Positions 17,304 to 25,329 of a stretch of 64,000 nt of DNA are shown in pieces. The DNA is taken from the NCBI RefSeq assembly GCF_012275375.1, contig NZ_JAAZQJ010000013.1, forward strand, positions 62,001-126,000, given 5' to 3'. Positions within the stretch are counted from its first letter, which is position 1. The number at the start of each line of letters is the position of its first letter. The notes beneath the pieces were generated by a model. The model made no database searches, had not been told where the DNA came from, and was given only the letters and a program-made list of their open reading frames with translations. The DNA comes from Dyella sp. SG609. GTDB taxonomy: Bacteria > Pseudomonadota > Gammaproteobacteria > Xanthomonadales > Rhodanobacteraceae. A program made the translations under genes and the position numbers.

Positions 17304-18188
17304 TCAACGCTTGCCAGGCACGATCTGCGAAGGGTTCACCCCCAGCACCCGCCGCACGCAGCGCGCCATGTGGCCCGCATGCGCAAAGCCTGCTTCGGCC
17401 GCGATCGCCGTGAGGCTCAGCCGGCCCTCCATCAAGCGCAGCCGCGCGCGCTCGACGCGCCGCTCCATCACGAAACGGTGCGCCGGCAACCCGGTGGCCT
17501 GGCGGAACAGCGGCTTGAAGTGGGACAGGCTGTAGCCGGCCACGGCGGCCAGTTCGGGCAGGGTGAGGTCTTCGTCGAGGCGGGCCTCGATGTATTCGAC
17601 GACGCGGCGCAGGCGCCAGGCGGGCAGGGCGCGCGTCTGGGCCGGGGCTTCCCGGCGCGTCTGCAGCACCAGCAGGCGCGCGGCCAGCGCGGAGGCGAGG
17701 CTGTCGGCGAACAGCCGGCCGCCCGGATGCGCGTCGCGTTCCTCCGCCTGCATCATCCAGCCGATGCGTTCGACCTGGGGGTCGCGGATGTGGATGGAAG
17801 GCGCGAGGGCTGCGTCATAGGCGCCGGTGCCCATCGCCTCGGCCGTTTCCCGCAGCAATTGGGGTGACAAGCGCAGCAGCAGCGAGGTGGCCGGCGCGGC
17901 CAGCGTCCAGCGTGTGCTGGAACCGGCGGGGACGACGCAGAACTGGCCGTGCAGGCGGGTGCCTTCGCGTTCCACGCGGCCGGCGCGGTACGACACCGGC
18001 ACCGGTACGCCCAGGTGCAGGCACAGCACGTGGCGATGATCGACCGGCGAGTCGAAACGGCCCGACGGCACCGGCGAAGTGAGCACATCCAGCAGCGGCA
18101 ACGGCCCCGCGGCGGCGGCAGGGGCGGGATAGCAGTCGGGGCGGCCGGTCATGCCCGCCATCGTTCGACGATCCGGGCCGACCGGCAT
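17304..18188 (-). CDS. AraC-family transcriptional regulator
   Basis: The protein is up to 294 aa. The C-terminal 100 residues carry the two AraC helix-turn-helix motifs (LTLPELAAVAGYSLSHFKPLFRQATGLPAHRFVMERRVERAR and LSLTAIAAEAGFAHAGHMARCVRRVLGVNPSQ). The N-terminal half resembles the AraC-type ligand-binding cupin fold (HVLCLHLGVPVPVSYRAG). The start is uncertain: ATGs at 18188, 18161 and 18152 are all in frame and none has a clear ribosome-binding site; MTGRPDCYP at 18152 is the shortest plausible product. It is divergent from the Tat-exported hydrolase at 18290, which is the likeliest target. Confidence 0.88.
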   Translation of the reverse strand: MPVGPDRRTMAGMTGRPDCYPAPAAAAGPLPLLDVLTSPVPSGRFDSPVDHRHVLCLHLGVPVPVSYRAGRVEREGTRLHGQFCVVPAGSSTRWTLAAPATSLLLRLSPQLLRETAEAMGTGAYDAALAPSIHIRDPQVERIGWMMQAEERDAHPGGRLFADSLASALAARLLVLQTRREAPAQTRALPAWRLRRVVEYIEARLDEDLTLPELAAVAGYSLSHFKPLFRQATGLPAHRFVMERRVERARLRLMEGRLSLTAIAAEAGFAHAGHMARCVRRVLGVNPSQIVPGKR

Positions 18189-18289
18189 GTGCCGGAAATC
18201 ATCCCTCCGTGCCCGGCGCCGGCCGTTCGTGCCGGTGCAGCTCCAGCGCAGGCGCCAGCATGGCGGCCGTCCCCGAACGGAGTCCGACC

Positions 18290-19258
18290 ATGCAGCGCCG
18301 CCAGTTCCTGCAGTACAGCCTCGCCACCCTGGCCGCCGGCGCGATGGCCGGATGGATCGCTCCGGCGCAGGCCCGCGGCCTGCCGGGAGAAAGCCGCACC
18401 GATGCCGCGGCCTTCCGCGCCATGCGCCGCTACGCCGAACTGCCGTTCGGCCGGATCGCCTACGCCGACCGCGGCCGCGGCAAGGCCGCCCTGTTCCTGC
18501 ACGGCGCCCCGCTCAACAGCTACCAGTGGGGCGGCGCGATCGACCGCCTCGCCGCGCACCGCCGCTGCATCGCACCGGATCTGATGGGCCTGGGTTATTC
18601 GGAAGTCCACGAAAACCAGGCGCTGGGCGCCGCGGATCAGGTGGCCATGCTCGCCGCGCTGCTGGACAAGCTCTCCATCCGCGGTGTCGACATCGTCGCC
18701 AGCGACTGCGGCACCGCCATCGCCCAGCTGTTCCTCGTCCGCTACCCCGAGCGCGTGCGCACCCTGCTGCTCACCAACGGCGACGTGGAAATCGACAGCC
18801 CGCCGGCGAAGGTGCAACCCGCCATCGACATGGCGCGCAAGGGCACGCTCGCCGACGCCACCGCTCAATGGCTGACCGACCGCAGCCTCGCCCGCGCCAC
18901 CTTCGGCGCCAGCGTATTCCACGACCCGAGCCGCTTCGCGGACGCAACGATCGACTACTACGTGACGCCGCTGGTGAGCACGCCGCTGCGGCGAAAGCAG
19001 TACCACGCGTTTCACCTGGCGCTGGAGCCGAATCCGCTGGCGGGGATCGAGGCGAAGCTCCAGCGCAGCCAGGTGCCGGTGCGGATGGTGTGGGGGGCGA
19101 GCGACGATATTTTTGCGATGGGGGATGCGGAGTATCTGGATCGGGTGTTTCCGCGCTCGCGTGGGATACGGCGGGTGGCGGAGGGGAAGTTGTTCTTTCA
19201 GGAGGAGTATCCGGAGGTCATTGCGGCAGAAGCCATGCACCTCTGGGGTTTGGCCTGA
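18290..19258 (+). CDS. Tat-exported alpha/beta-fold hydrolase, haloalkane-dehalogenase-like, lacking the usual catalytic His
   Basis: The protein is 322 aa and starts at MQRRQFLQYS, with GGAG seven bases upstream. The N-terminus is a twin-arginine signal (RRQFLQYSLATLAAGAMA). The fold markers are HGAPLNSYQW (oxyanion region), PDLMGLGYS and VASDCGTAIAQ. In VASDCGT the nucleophile position is Asp139, as in haloalkane dehalogenases and epoxide hydrolases, not Ser. The halide-binding Asn and Trp of true dehalogenases are replaced (HGAP rather than HGNP, DC rather than DW). Where the catalytic His usually sits (GHF-QEE) the sequence reads GKLFFQEEYPE. A His near the C-terminus (EAMHLWG) is not in the standard place. 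Activity is therefore doubtful or unconventional. It is divergent from an AraC regulator. Confidence 0.85.
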   Translation: MQRRQFLQYSLATLAAGAMAGWIAPAQARGLPGESRTDAAAFRAMRRYAELPFGRIAYADRGRGKAALFLHGAPLNSYQWGGAIDRLAAHRRCIAPDLMGLGYSEVHENQALGAADQVAMLAALLDKLSIRGVDIVASDCGTAIAQLFLVRYPERVRTLLLTNGDVEIDSPPAKVQPAIDMARKGTLADATAQWLTDRSLARATFGASVFHDPSRFADATIDYYVTPLVSTPLRRKQYHAFHLALEPNPLAGIEAKLQRSQVPVRMVWGASDDIFAMGDAEYLDRVFPRSRGIRRVAEGKLFFQEEYPEVIAAEAMHLWGLA

Positions 19259-19301
19259 TAGCGCGAACTCCACCCAAGCAACGCGGGAAAGTCAGCAAAG
19301 C

Positions 19302-20243
19302 TCAATCGCTCCCGCTGCGATCATCGATCGCGATCAACGTGTGGTAACGACGAATCAACGAACCATTTGCGACCGTTCTTACCTGAAACTTGGCTCTTGT
19401 AGGCGTAAAGAGCAGCTTGTCGAGCTCATGCTGCATGCCGGCCTTTTCGAGCAGGCGCGCAGGCCCCGGGTCCATCCTTCCTGTCAATTTTTCACCCGCC
19501 ACTGGGGCGAATTCGAATGACTTGCTGGTAAAGCCAACGATCTGACCTTCGATCCACCCCGTCTGCTCCTGGGCTATGCGCGTCAGATCGGCCCGGGATC
19601 GCGCCCTGCTTATTTCAGCGTGCGATACCTCCCGGTCTCGACTGCCTTCCACGATCCTGAAGGTCGCCCCGCCTTCATCCAGCACGGAAAAGAACTCTTT
19701 AAGACAAGCGACCACGCGATCATCGAACTGCTCGATCGTATCTGCCCATTCGTCTCCATCTCCTCCCAGCCTGGAGATGGCATCGGAGATCTGCTCTATG
19801 GCGACCGCCAGCTCAGTCTCAACCATCTGACTTTGCTCCGGTGCCTCCTCAAGTACAAAACCCACAGAACCTCGCGCCACGTCGGTAATCATCAGTCGCG
19901 CCTCGCCTTGCACCGGAACGGGACCCCGCGAGCCAAGATCGCCGGCTTCCATACGCGCGAACTGACGAGATACGAGCTTCTGGAAGCTATCCATGGCCTT
20001 GCTGGCGAATTCCGCATCCACGCCACGTGAACCGATTACCGGTCGGCCACCAAAAAAGACTGCAACTTTCGCCAGCTTATCCGTGGCCCCTGCCAGCTCC
20101 GCGAGCTCCTGCTCCAAGGCATCGATCTTCTTCTGGAACTGCAACATTCCAACCGGGTCGCCAGCTTTTTCCGCGCCGGCCAGCATGGTGCGGGCCGCGC
20201 CAAGATCGGCGCGCAAGCCTTGAAGCCTCAGCTGCTTAATCAT
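19302..20243 (-). CDS. Unknown coiled-coil protein paired with the DUF6932-like gene
   Basis: The protein is 313 aa and I do not recognise a family. The ATG has GGAGG six bases upstream and overlaps the last 8 bases of the upstream broken gene, so the two formed one transcript. The first 70 residues look coiled-coil (ARTMLAGAEKAGDPVGMLQFQKKIDALEQELAELAGATDKLAK). A central acidic segment (VETELAVAIEQISDAISRLGGDGDEWADTIEQFDDRVVACLKEFF) is followed by a beta-rich end (WIEGQIVGFTSKSFEFAPVAG, TRAKFQVRTVANGSLIRRYHTLIAIDD). There is no signal peptide or membrane helix, so it is cytoplasmic. By eye its base composition is AT-richer than the flanking genes, consistent with transfer. Linkage to a nucleotidyltransferase-like gene suggests a toxin-antitoxin or defence-type pair, which is speculation. 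Confidence 0.7.
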   Translation of the reverse strand: MIKQLRLQGLRADLGAARTMLAGAEKAGDPVGMLQFQKKIDALEQELAELAGATDKLAKVAVFFGGRPVIGSRGVDAEFASKAMDSFQKLVSRQFARMEAGDLGSRGPVPVQGEARLMITDVARGSVGFVLEEAPEQSQMVETELAVAIEQISDAISRLGGDGDEWADTIEQFDDRVVACLKEFFSVLDEGGATFRIVEGSRDREVSHAEISRARSRADLTRIAQEQTGWIEGQIVGFTSKSFEFAPVAGEKLTGRMDPGPARLLEKAGMQHELDKLLFTPTRAKFQVRTVANGSLIRRYHTLIAIDDRSGSD

Positions 20244-20785
20244 GGCCAGCCTCCGCGGTTTCGACCGACAGATCTTTTCCCAAGTCGATCTGAAGCAAGC
20301 CTTTCCACAGGAATGTTTCTCGCTGATGCGAAAAGAGCCCTGACCAATACGCTGTTTGCATCACCAGCCAGTTCGGAGCCACGCCGAGCTCCACCATGTA
20401 CGCATCACACTGGTATATGCGCTTGCTCTCCTCAGGATCGAAGAGGTCCTGGCGCTCGTTGATCAGAGCGATCCATGCATCGATGCCCATATCCCTTGGT
20501 CGCCAACAGAAAGTGACGACGTCAACGCCCTCCGGTGGACGCTGGCGGGTGAGCTCGGCCGCCTCTACAAAACTTGATCCACTGGAACCCCTCGACTAGC
20601 CCCACGGTGCGTAAAGCCGAACGATAGCGGAGCAGTCCTTCGAAGATCTTCCGCCTCTCATCGCTTGTCACGAATTGGCGGCTGATGATGGCGAGATCGG
20701 TCGCGTAAGGCGACCTGCCGTCCGTGCTGTGCGCTTCTCCCACAAAGGGCGGAAGGACGCCGGAATGATTGAAAGATGGGATCAC
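20236..20785 (-). pseudogene. DUF6932-like (nucleotidyltransferase-like) gene broken by a frameshift
   Basis: Two adjacent frames together reconstruct one protein of about 183 residues. The first runs from a GTG at 20785 (GGGGG five bases upstream): MIPSFNHSGVLPPFVG ... RKIFEGLLRYRSALRTVGLVEGFQW. The second continues GSSFVEAAELTRQRPPEGVDVVTFCWRPRDMG ... RIYQCDAYMVELG ... YWSGLFSHQRETFLWKGLLQIDLG. The frames switch at about 20578-20582, so as written the product ends 22 residues after FQW. The family as I recall it has GSFVE...PP.DIDVVTF, a pattern like the GS-x-DxD metal site of nucleotidyltransferases. Here the first Asp reads Gly, which also suggests decay. A sequencing error at one base cannot be excluded. 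It overlaps the coiled-coil partner by 8 bp. Confidence 0.72.
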
Positions 20786-20978
20786 CTGCTCCCCCTTGGC
20801 CTGCCCTGGCCCCTCTTGCCGTCACATTGCCCCGGCTCACCGGTGCCCGACAAGGCTTTGCGCTCAGATTCAGAGTCTTTCGCATGTCGATTCCTCCGCC
20901 CTTCGTTCGTCGCCTGGATGGAACGCACCCTCGACAGGTTGCGCCGCCACTATTCCAACTTACCCAGGAGAGAAATCC

Positions 20979-21338
20979 ATGCGCTTCCTTACCCTCATCC
21001 GCATCAACGAAAACTCCGGCCAGGCCCCCGACGAGCGCCTGATGACCGAGATGGGCAAGCTGATCGAGGAAATGAAAGAAGCCGGCGTGCTGATCGACAC
21101 CGCCGGGCTCGCGCCGACCAAGGACGGCAAGCGGCTGCGGCTGTCGAAAGGCCGCATCAAGTCCACGGACGGCCCGTTTACCGAGACCAAGGAAGTGATC
21201 GGCGGCTATTTCATGCTCAAGGCCGCAAGCACGGAAGAAGCCGCTGGCTGGATCGAGCGCTTTCTGCAGGCGCATGGCGACCAGTGGGAAGTGGAGTGCG
21301 AGGTGCGGCCGCTGGATCCGCATTTCTCCGATCTCTGA
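20979..21338 (+). CDS. YciI/YCII-related (DGPF-domain) protein
   Basis: The protein is 119 aa and starts at MRFLTLIRINENS, with AGGAGA eight bases upstream. The DGPF signature is present (STDGPFTETKEVIGGYFML), with the ferredoxin-like fold ending AHGDQWEVECEVRPLDPHF. YCII-related proteins are small cytoplasmic dimers with a conserved His/Asp site; most are uncharacterised, some act as ring-cleaving or dehydrating enzymes, and DGPF members are often beside ECF sigma factors. None is present here, and the gene seems to stand alone, divergent from the broken DUF6932-like gene. Function is unassigned. Confidence 0.88.
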   Translation: MRFLTLIRINENSGQAPDERLMTEMGKLIEEMKEAGVLIDTAGLAPTKDGKRLRLSKGRIKSTDGPFTETKEVIGGYFMLKAASTEEAAGWIERFLQAHGDQWEVECEVRPLDPHFSDL

Positions 21339-21393
21339 GCGTACGGCGGAACACGGGCACGGCGCAGATTCGCCGCGCCCGTCTTTCCTTGCC

Positions 21394-22944
21394 TTAATAA
21401 TGGGAATATTTGCAATTCACCTCGCCCTCTACAGGGCTCGACGCGACTCCATCGCGATCAATCAACGTGAGCCGATACTTCCGCACGCCGGGAACGCCAG
21501 GACAACGCAAGCCGTAGTAGATCATCGGGGAAGGCTCGATGTCCCTGGAGTCCTGTTGGCTCATGCATTCCGCAGCCGACGGATTGCAGCCAATCTCCTC
21601 GAAATTGAAAATGACCGGAGGCCTGGGAGATCCCTTGTAGCTGAAGATCATCGTCGCGTTGCTATGGATGTACCCGCTCCCTTGGCCTACCTCCGTAACG
21701 ACGAAAGGCTCGCACCCTTCGCCGTCCATATATAGTTGGACACCCTTGGTCAGTCCGCTCACCGCCGCCCTCTTGAAATTCTCGTCGAGTAACGCGGCGG
21801 CATCCTTCTCGTTGGAATGGAAGGCCAGTTCTACCAGGGCAGATGGCATAGCGGCCAGACGGTTCTCACCATAGTCACCGTCATTCCTGGACTCATCGTC
21901 TATTTGAAAATCTTTGTACTTGGGCTGGGCTCGGATGACCTCCTTCAGGCCGCACAGAAGGCTATCCGCCAATTTTTTGCTTTCCGGCGAATCTTTGTAG
22001 TGATAGGCCCGCGCACCTCTCACCTTGCCGGATGGTTCGGCATTTGTATGTAGATGCACTAGCGCGTCCGCCCCTATGTGGTTGGCGAACAACGGACGAC
22101 TTCTGATGTCTTCCAGGCGCTCGCGGCCCTTCGTCTTGTCTTCCGGCAACGAATGCCATATCTCTGGGTTCTCTGGATACTCCCAGGCCAAGTAGTACCG
22201 GGCAGAAATATAGCTCCAGGGCTTCCTTGTCTCGGCGTGAGTAAGGTCCCAGTCAAGCCGCGTCAACCTTGGCGTAAGCATCCCGGGTCGCTGACTCATC
22301 TCTTCCTTGAGAAGCCGCGCATACTCCATGGTGATGACATCTTCCTGCACGCCATGCTGTTCAGTGCGCTGAAATACCCAGGAGTAGCTGTCCTTCTGCC
22401 CATAGAGCCTGTAATGACCATGCCCCGGCGACAACACCACCCGTGGCCAGCTACGCATCCTCGCCCTTTGCCTTGGCGGCGGAGGCCGCTCCTCCGGATG
22501 GTAGAAATACATGTCCTTGCCATCGAACAGAAAGCTGATTCCATGGTGGGTGACCTGGTCGGCCAGCTCCAGATCGAAAGTGTTGATCAGCAAGCTCTCC
22601 AGGTCTTCCATGTCCGGCGTGTTCGATAGCTTGCCAAGGCCTGGACCCAAGTCAATCAGCACCCTTCCTCCATCGTCGAATCGCACGTCCACACGGATCG
22701 GACCTGGCCGTTCATCGAACCATATGCGCTGATTGGCCACTTCATGGAGCCGGCGGGATAACCGCACCTCCATCTGCCGCTTCGCTTCCGTAGCCACCAG
22801 TTCGATCGGCATGCTCTTTCCTGAGCGTACGCCTGAATGCGGTGCGGACTGTGCGTGTGCCGAGGACGCCGCGATCAGCCAGATCAACATCAGAGCGCAA
22901 CGGCGCGTGACATGTTCGAGAGCGGACTTGCGCAACCGCTGCAT
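21394..22944 (-). CDS. Exported N-acetylmuramoyl-L-alanine amidase (Amidase_3 type)
   Basis: The protein is 516 aa from the ATG at 22944; a GTG at 22950 is possible and neither has a strong ribosome-binding site. The signal peptide is MLIWLIAASSAHAQ. After an uncharacterised N-terminal domain of about 130 residues, the Amidase_3 domain begins at RVVLSPGHGHY (zinc His175), continues with EDVITMEYARLLKEEM (zinc Glu), ADALVHLHTNAEP (zinc His) and ALVELAFHSNEKDA (catalytic Glu). The C-terminal 90 residues form a separate beta-rich domain. It should cut the amide between MurNAc and the stem peptide in the periplasm or outside. Compared with AmiC it has extra domains and long inserts (for example WSYISARYYLAWEYPENPE). 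It appears AT-richer than its neighbours. It has no XVIPCD, so it is not an obvious type IV effector. Confidence 0.85.
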   Translation of the reverse strand: MQRLRKSALEHVTRRCALMLIWLIAASSAHAQSAPHSGVRSGKSMPIELVATEAKRQMEVRLSRRLHEVANQRIWFDERPGPIRVDVRFDDGGRVLIDLGPGLGKLSNTPDMEDLESLLINTFDLELADQVTHHGISFLFDGKDMYFYHPEERPPPPRQRARMRSWPRVVLSPGHGHYRLYGQKDSYSWVFQRTEQHGVQEDVITMEYARLLKEEMSQRPGMLTPRLTRLDWDLTHAETRKPWSYISARYYLAWEYPENPEIWHSLPEDKTKGRERLEDIRSRPLFANHIGADALVHLHTNAEPSGKVRGARAYHYKDSPESKKLADSLLCGLKEVIRAQPKYKDFQIDDESRNDGDYGENRLAAMPSALVELAFHSNEKDAAALLDENFKRAAVSGLTKGVQLYMDGEGCEPFVVTEVGQGSGYIHSNATMIFSYKGSPRPPVIFNFEEIGCNPSAAECMSQQDSRDIEPSPMIYYGLRCPGVPGVRKYRLTLIDRDGVASSPVEGEVNCKYSHY

Positions 22945-23159
22945 GGGCACTTCTCTGATGTGAGTTGCGGCCCATCGTAGAAATGCATCGTGCTCTCGAC
23001 CATCAGAGGAATCTGCTTTAACGAAGAATCCGATTATTTACTGCACGGAAACGAGTTATCTCCTAAGACTCGTCTAAGGAGACACGTCTGGCGGCGCATC
23101 CAAGCTGCCTTTGAAGGACAATGCCAAGCGGGATATTCCACCATTCAAGGATGAAACCC

Positions 23160-23765
23160 ATGAAGCGATTCGCCACACTCCTGCTGTCCGCTTTCATCTT
23201 CTCCACGCAGGCCAGCCCCATCGCCCAGCCCATCACCGCTGCACAGCTGCCCGCCGGCATCACCTTCAAAGGCAACTTCAAGCAAGCCCTCCGCTGGACC
23301 GACGCCGAAGGCGACAACCTCGTCGTGGTCAGCATGCACAGCGACGACAACAGCGAATACGGCTACAACGACGACCTCTACGCCGTGCGCTACACCCTCG
23401 CCGGCGGCAAGGCGCAGTTGCGCTGGAGTCTGCACGACTACGTGCACGACTGCGGCGTCGACCACCAGGCCACTTTTTTCCGCGGCGCGGCGCTGCAGGT
23501 CACCGACCTCGATGGCAACGGCACGGCGGAAGTGTGGATGGCGTATCGCCTGATGTGCCGCGGCGATATTTCTTCGGACACAATGAAGGTGATCGCCTAC
23601 CAGGGTGCGCAGAAGTACGCGATGCGCGGCGAAACCAGGGATGCCGGCGGCCAGGGCGGCAGTTACGTTTTTGATACAGCCTTCCTGGAAGCGCCCAGGC
23701 CCTTGCGCGAATTCGCACGCAAGTTATGGGCCGCGCACGTGGCGGATGCGCCGGACGGCGAGTAA
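23160..23765 (+). CDS. Small secreted protein with EF-hand-like DxDxNG motif (M949_RS01915-like)
   Basis: The protein is 201 aa. The start MKRFATLLLSAFIFSTQA has AAGGA seven bases upstream; an ATG 9 bases earlier is possible. After the signal peptide the protein is beta-rich with a calcium-loop-like VTDLDGNGTAEVWMAY and the block MCRGDISSDTMKVIAYQGAQKYAMRGET. I associate that block with a family of secreted proteins in Bacteroidota and Proteobacteria annotated after M949_RS01915; its true role is unclear. Two cysteines (HDCGVDH and LMCRGD) could pair in the periplasm. It is divergent from the amidase, so an inhibitor role is conceivable but unproven. Confidence 0.65.
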   Translation: MKRFATLLLSAFIFSTQASPIAQPITAAQLPAGITFKGNFKQALRWTDAEGDNLVVVSMHSDDNSEYGYNDDLYAVRYTLAGGKAQLRWSLHDYVHDCGVDHQATFFRGAALQVTDLDGNGTAEVWMAYRLMCRGDISSDTMKVIAYQGAQKYAMRGETRDAGGQGGSYVFDTAFLEAPRPLREFARKLWAAHVADAPDGE

Positions 23766-23849
23766 AGCGTCTCGGCCGTTTGGCTACTACAAAGCCCTGT
23801 TCGCGCTTGCTGTAATCGCCGGTCTCCACACCCGGCGGAGGACTGTGCG

Positions 23850-24083
23850 ATGCGCTTGAAAGCACCGATGCGTTGCGTCGAAGGGAATTACCGGCCCTGG
23901 CCAGAGGATTTCGATCCGACCAAGATCGAATACGACGCGGCGGTGGCGCACGCGCTGCTCGAAGCGATGGATCGCGGATGGGATTCCGGACTCAGCATCG
24001 ATGCGCGGATGATCATCGAGGCTTATCGCAAGGCCTTGATCAACCGGGCGAATGACTTGATGTGGAAGTGGGGATATCCGTAG
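23850..24083 (+). CDS. Small conserved-looking hypothetical protein
   Basis: The protein is 77 aa and I do not recognise it. It has an excellent ribosome-binding site (GGAGG eight bases before the ATG), 84 bp after the secreted-protein gene. The sequence is soluble and helical (AAVAHALLEAMDRGWDSGL, DARMIIEAYRKALINRANDLMWKWG), with a motif RPWPEDFDPTKIEYD near the start. It converges on xylH with a possible shared terminator between them. The ribosome-binding site and amphipathic pattern make it a likely real gene. Confidence 0.65.
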   Translation: MRLKAPMRCVEGNYRPWPEDFDPTKIEYDAAVAHALLEAMDRGWDSGLSIDARMIIEAYRKALINRANDLMWKWGYP

Positions 24084-24106
24084 CGCGGCCAAGAAAACAA
24101 ACGGTT

Positions 24107-24157
24107 GGTTTTCCTCTCGCTCCTGCCTTCCGTGGAAAGGGGGCAGCGCGGAAAACC
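24107..24157. terminator. Possible bidirectional terminator after xylH and the small upstream gene
   Basis: GGTTTTCC at 24107-24114 can pair with GGAAAACC at 24150-24157, and the inner segments TCCTGCC and GGGGCAG extend the stem imperfectly. It sits between two convergent stop codons (24083 and 24167). The stem is long and interrupted, so confidence is modest. Confidence 0.4.
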
Positions 24158-24166
24158 GGCCGGCCT

Positions 24167-25309
24167 TCAGTCGCGCTGCGGGCGGGACAGCACGTCCACC
24201 CATACGGCGAGCACCAGGATGGCGCCCTTCACGATGTACTGCCAATACGTTTCCGCATCCATCATCGACATGCCGTTGTCGAGGCTGGCCATCACCAGCG
24301 CGCCGATCAGCGCGCCATGCACGGTACCGGCGCCGCCGCGCATCGAGGCGCCGCCGATAAAACAGGCCGCGATCGCGTCGAGCTCGCCATTGGTGCCCGC
24401 CGACGGCGAGCCTGCCGCCAGCCGCGCGGTATTGACGATGCCGGCGAACGCGCACATCACGCCCATGACGCCGAACACCACCAGCTTCACCCGCGCCACG
24501 TTCACGCCGGACAGCCGCGTGGCTTCCAGGTTGCCGCCCACCGCATAGATATGCCGGCCCAGCACGGTCTGCGCGCCGAGGTAGGAGAACAGCGCCAGCA
24601 GCGCCACCAGGATCAGCACCGGCAGCGGAATGCCGCCGTAGCTGTTGAGGGTGGCCACGAACACCGCCAGCGCGATGCCGATCGCCAGCACTTTCAGCAC
24701 GTCCGCCCACCACGGCAGCTGGCGGATCTGCAGCTGCGCGCGGCGGCGCCGGCGCAGCAGCGCAAGCACCGCCACCACCGCGAAGATCGCCACGCCCAGC
24801 ACGCTGGACAGCAGCGGCGACACATAGCCCTGGCCGAGATAGACCAGGTCGGCCGGCACCGGCGCGATGGTCGCGCTATGCGTCGTGCCCAGCAGCACGC
24901 CGCGGAAGGCCAGCATGCCGCCCAGGCCGACGATGAACGAGGGCACGCGCAGATGCGTCACCCAGAAGCCGTTGAACAGGCCGATCAGCAGGCCCAGCAG
25001 CAGCACCGCCACGATCGCCGCCGGCGTGGACCAGCCCTGGTTGACCGTCAGCACCGCCACCACGCCGCCGAGCAATCCCAGCAACGAACCCACTGAAAGG
25101 TCGATTTCGCCGGCGATGATCACGAACACCATGCCGCAGGCGAGCATGCCGGTGATCGCCATCTGCCGGAACAGGTTGGACACATTGCGCGCGGTGATGA
25201 AGTCGCCGCCGGTGGCCACGTGGAAGAAGATCCAGATCGCCGCCACCGCCAGCAGCAGGGCCAGGATCTTGTAGCGCGCGAACAGTTGCTGGATGGACTG
25301 GGCTTGCAT
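24167..25309 (-). CDS. xylH: D-xylose ABC transporter permease
   Basis: The protein is 380 aa, last gene of xylABFGH. It is a polytopic inner-membrane protein of the BPD_transp_2 (RbsC/XylH) family with about ten hydrophobic segments. Family markers are FFHVATGGDFITARNVSNLFRQM, AGEIDLSVGSLLGLLGG, HLRVPSFIVGLGGMLAFRG, and AVGGNLEATRLSGV with IGGASMRGGAGTVHGALIGAL. It forms the channel through which XylF-bound xylose crosses the membrane, powered by XylG. The start is the ATG at 25309, 20 bp after the xylG stop codon. Order and sequence make the assignment firm; sugar specificity rests on context and close similarity to xylose systems. Confidence 0.93.
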   Translation of the reverse strand: MQAQSIQQLFARYKILALLLAVAAIWIFFHVATGGDFITARNVSNLFRQMAITGMLACGMVFVIIAGEIDLSVGSLLGLLGGVVAVLTVNQGWSTPAAIVAVLLLGLLIGLFNGFWVTHLRVPSFIVGLGGMLAFRGVLLGTTHSATIAPVPADLVYLGQGYVSPLLSSVLGVAIFAVVAVLALLRRRRRAQLQIRQLPWWADVLKVLAIGIALAVFVATLNSYGGIPLPVLILVALLALFSYLGAQTVLGRHIYAVGGNLEATRLSGVNVARVKLVVFGVMGVMCAFAGIVNTARLAAGSPSAGTNGELDAIAACFIGGASMRGGAGTVHGALIGALVMASLDNGMSMMDAETYWQYIVKGAILVLAVWVDVLSRPQRD

Positions 25310-25329
25310 GCGGATTCCGTGTCTTTGAG

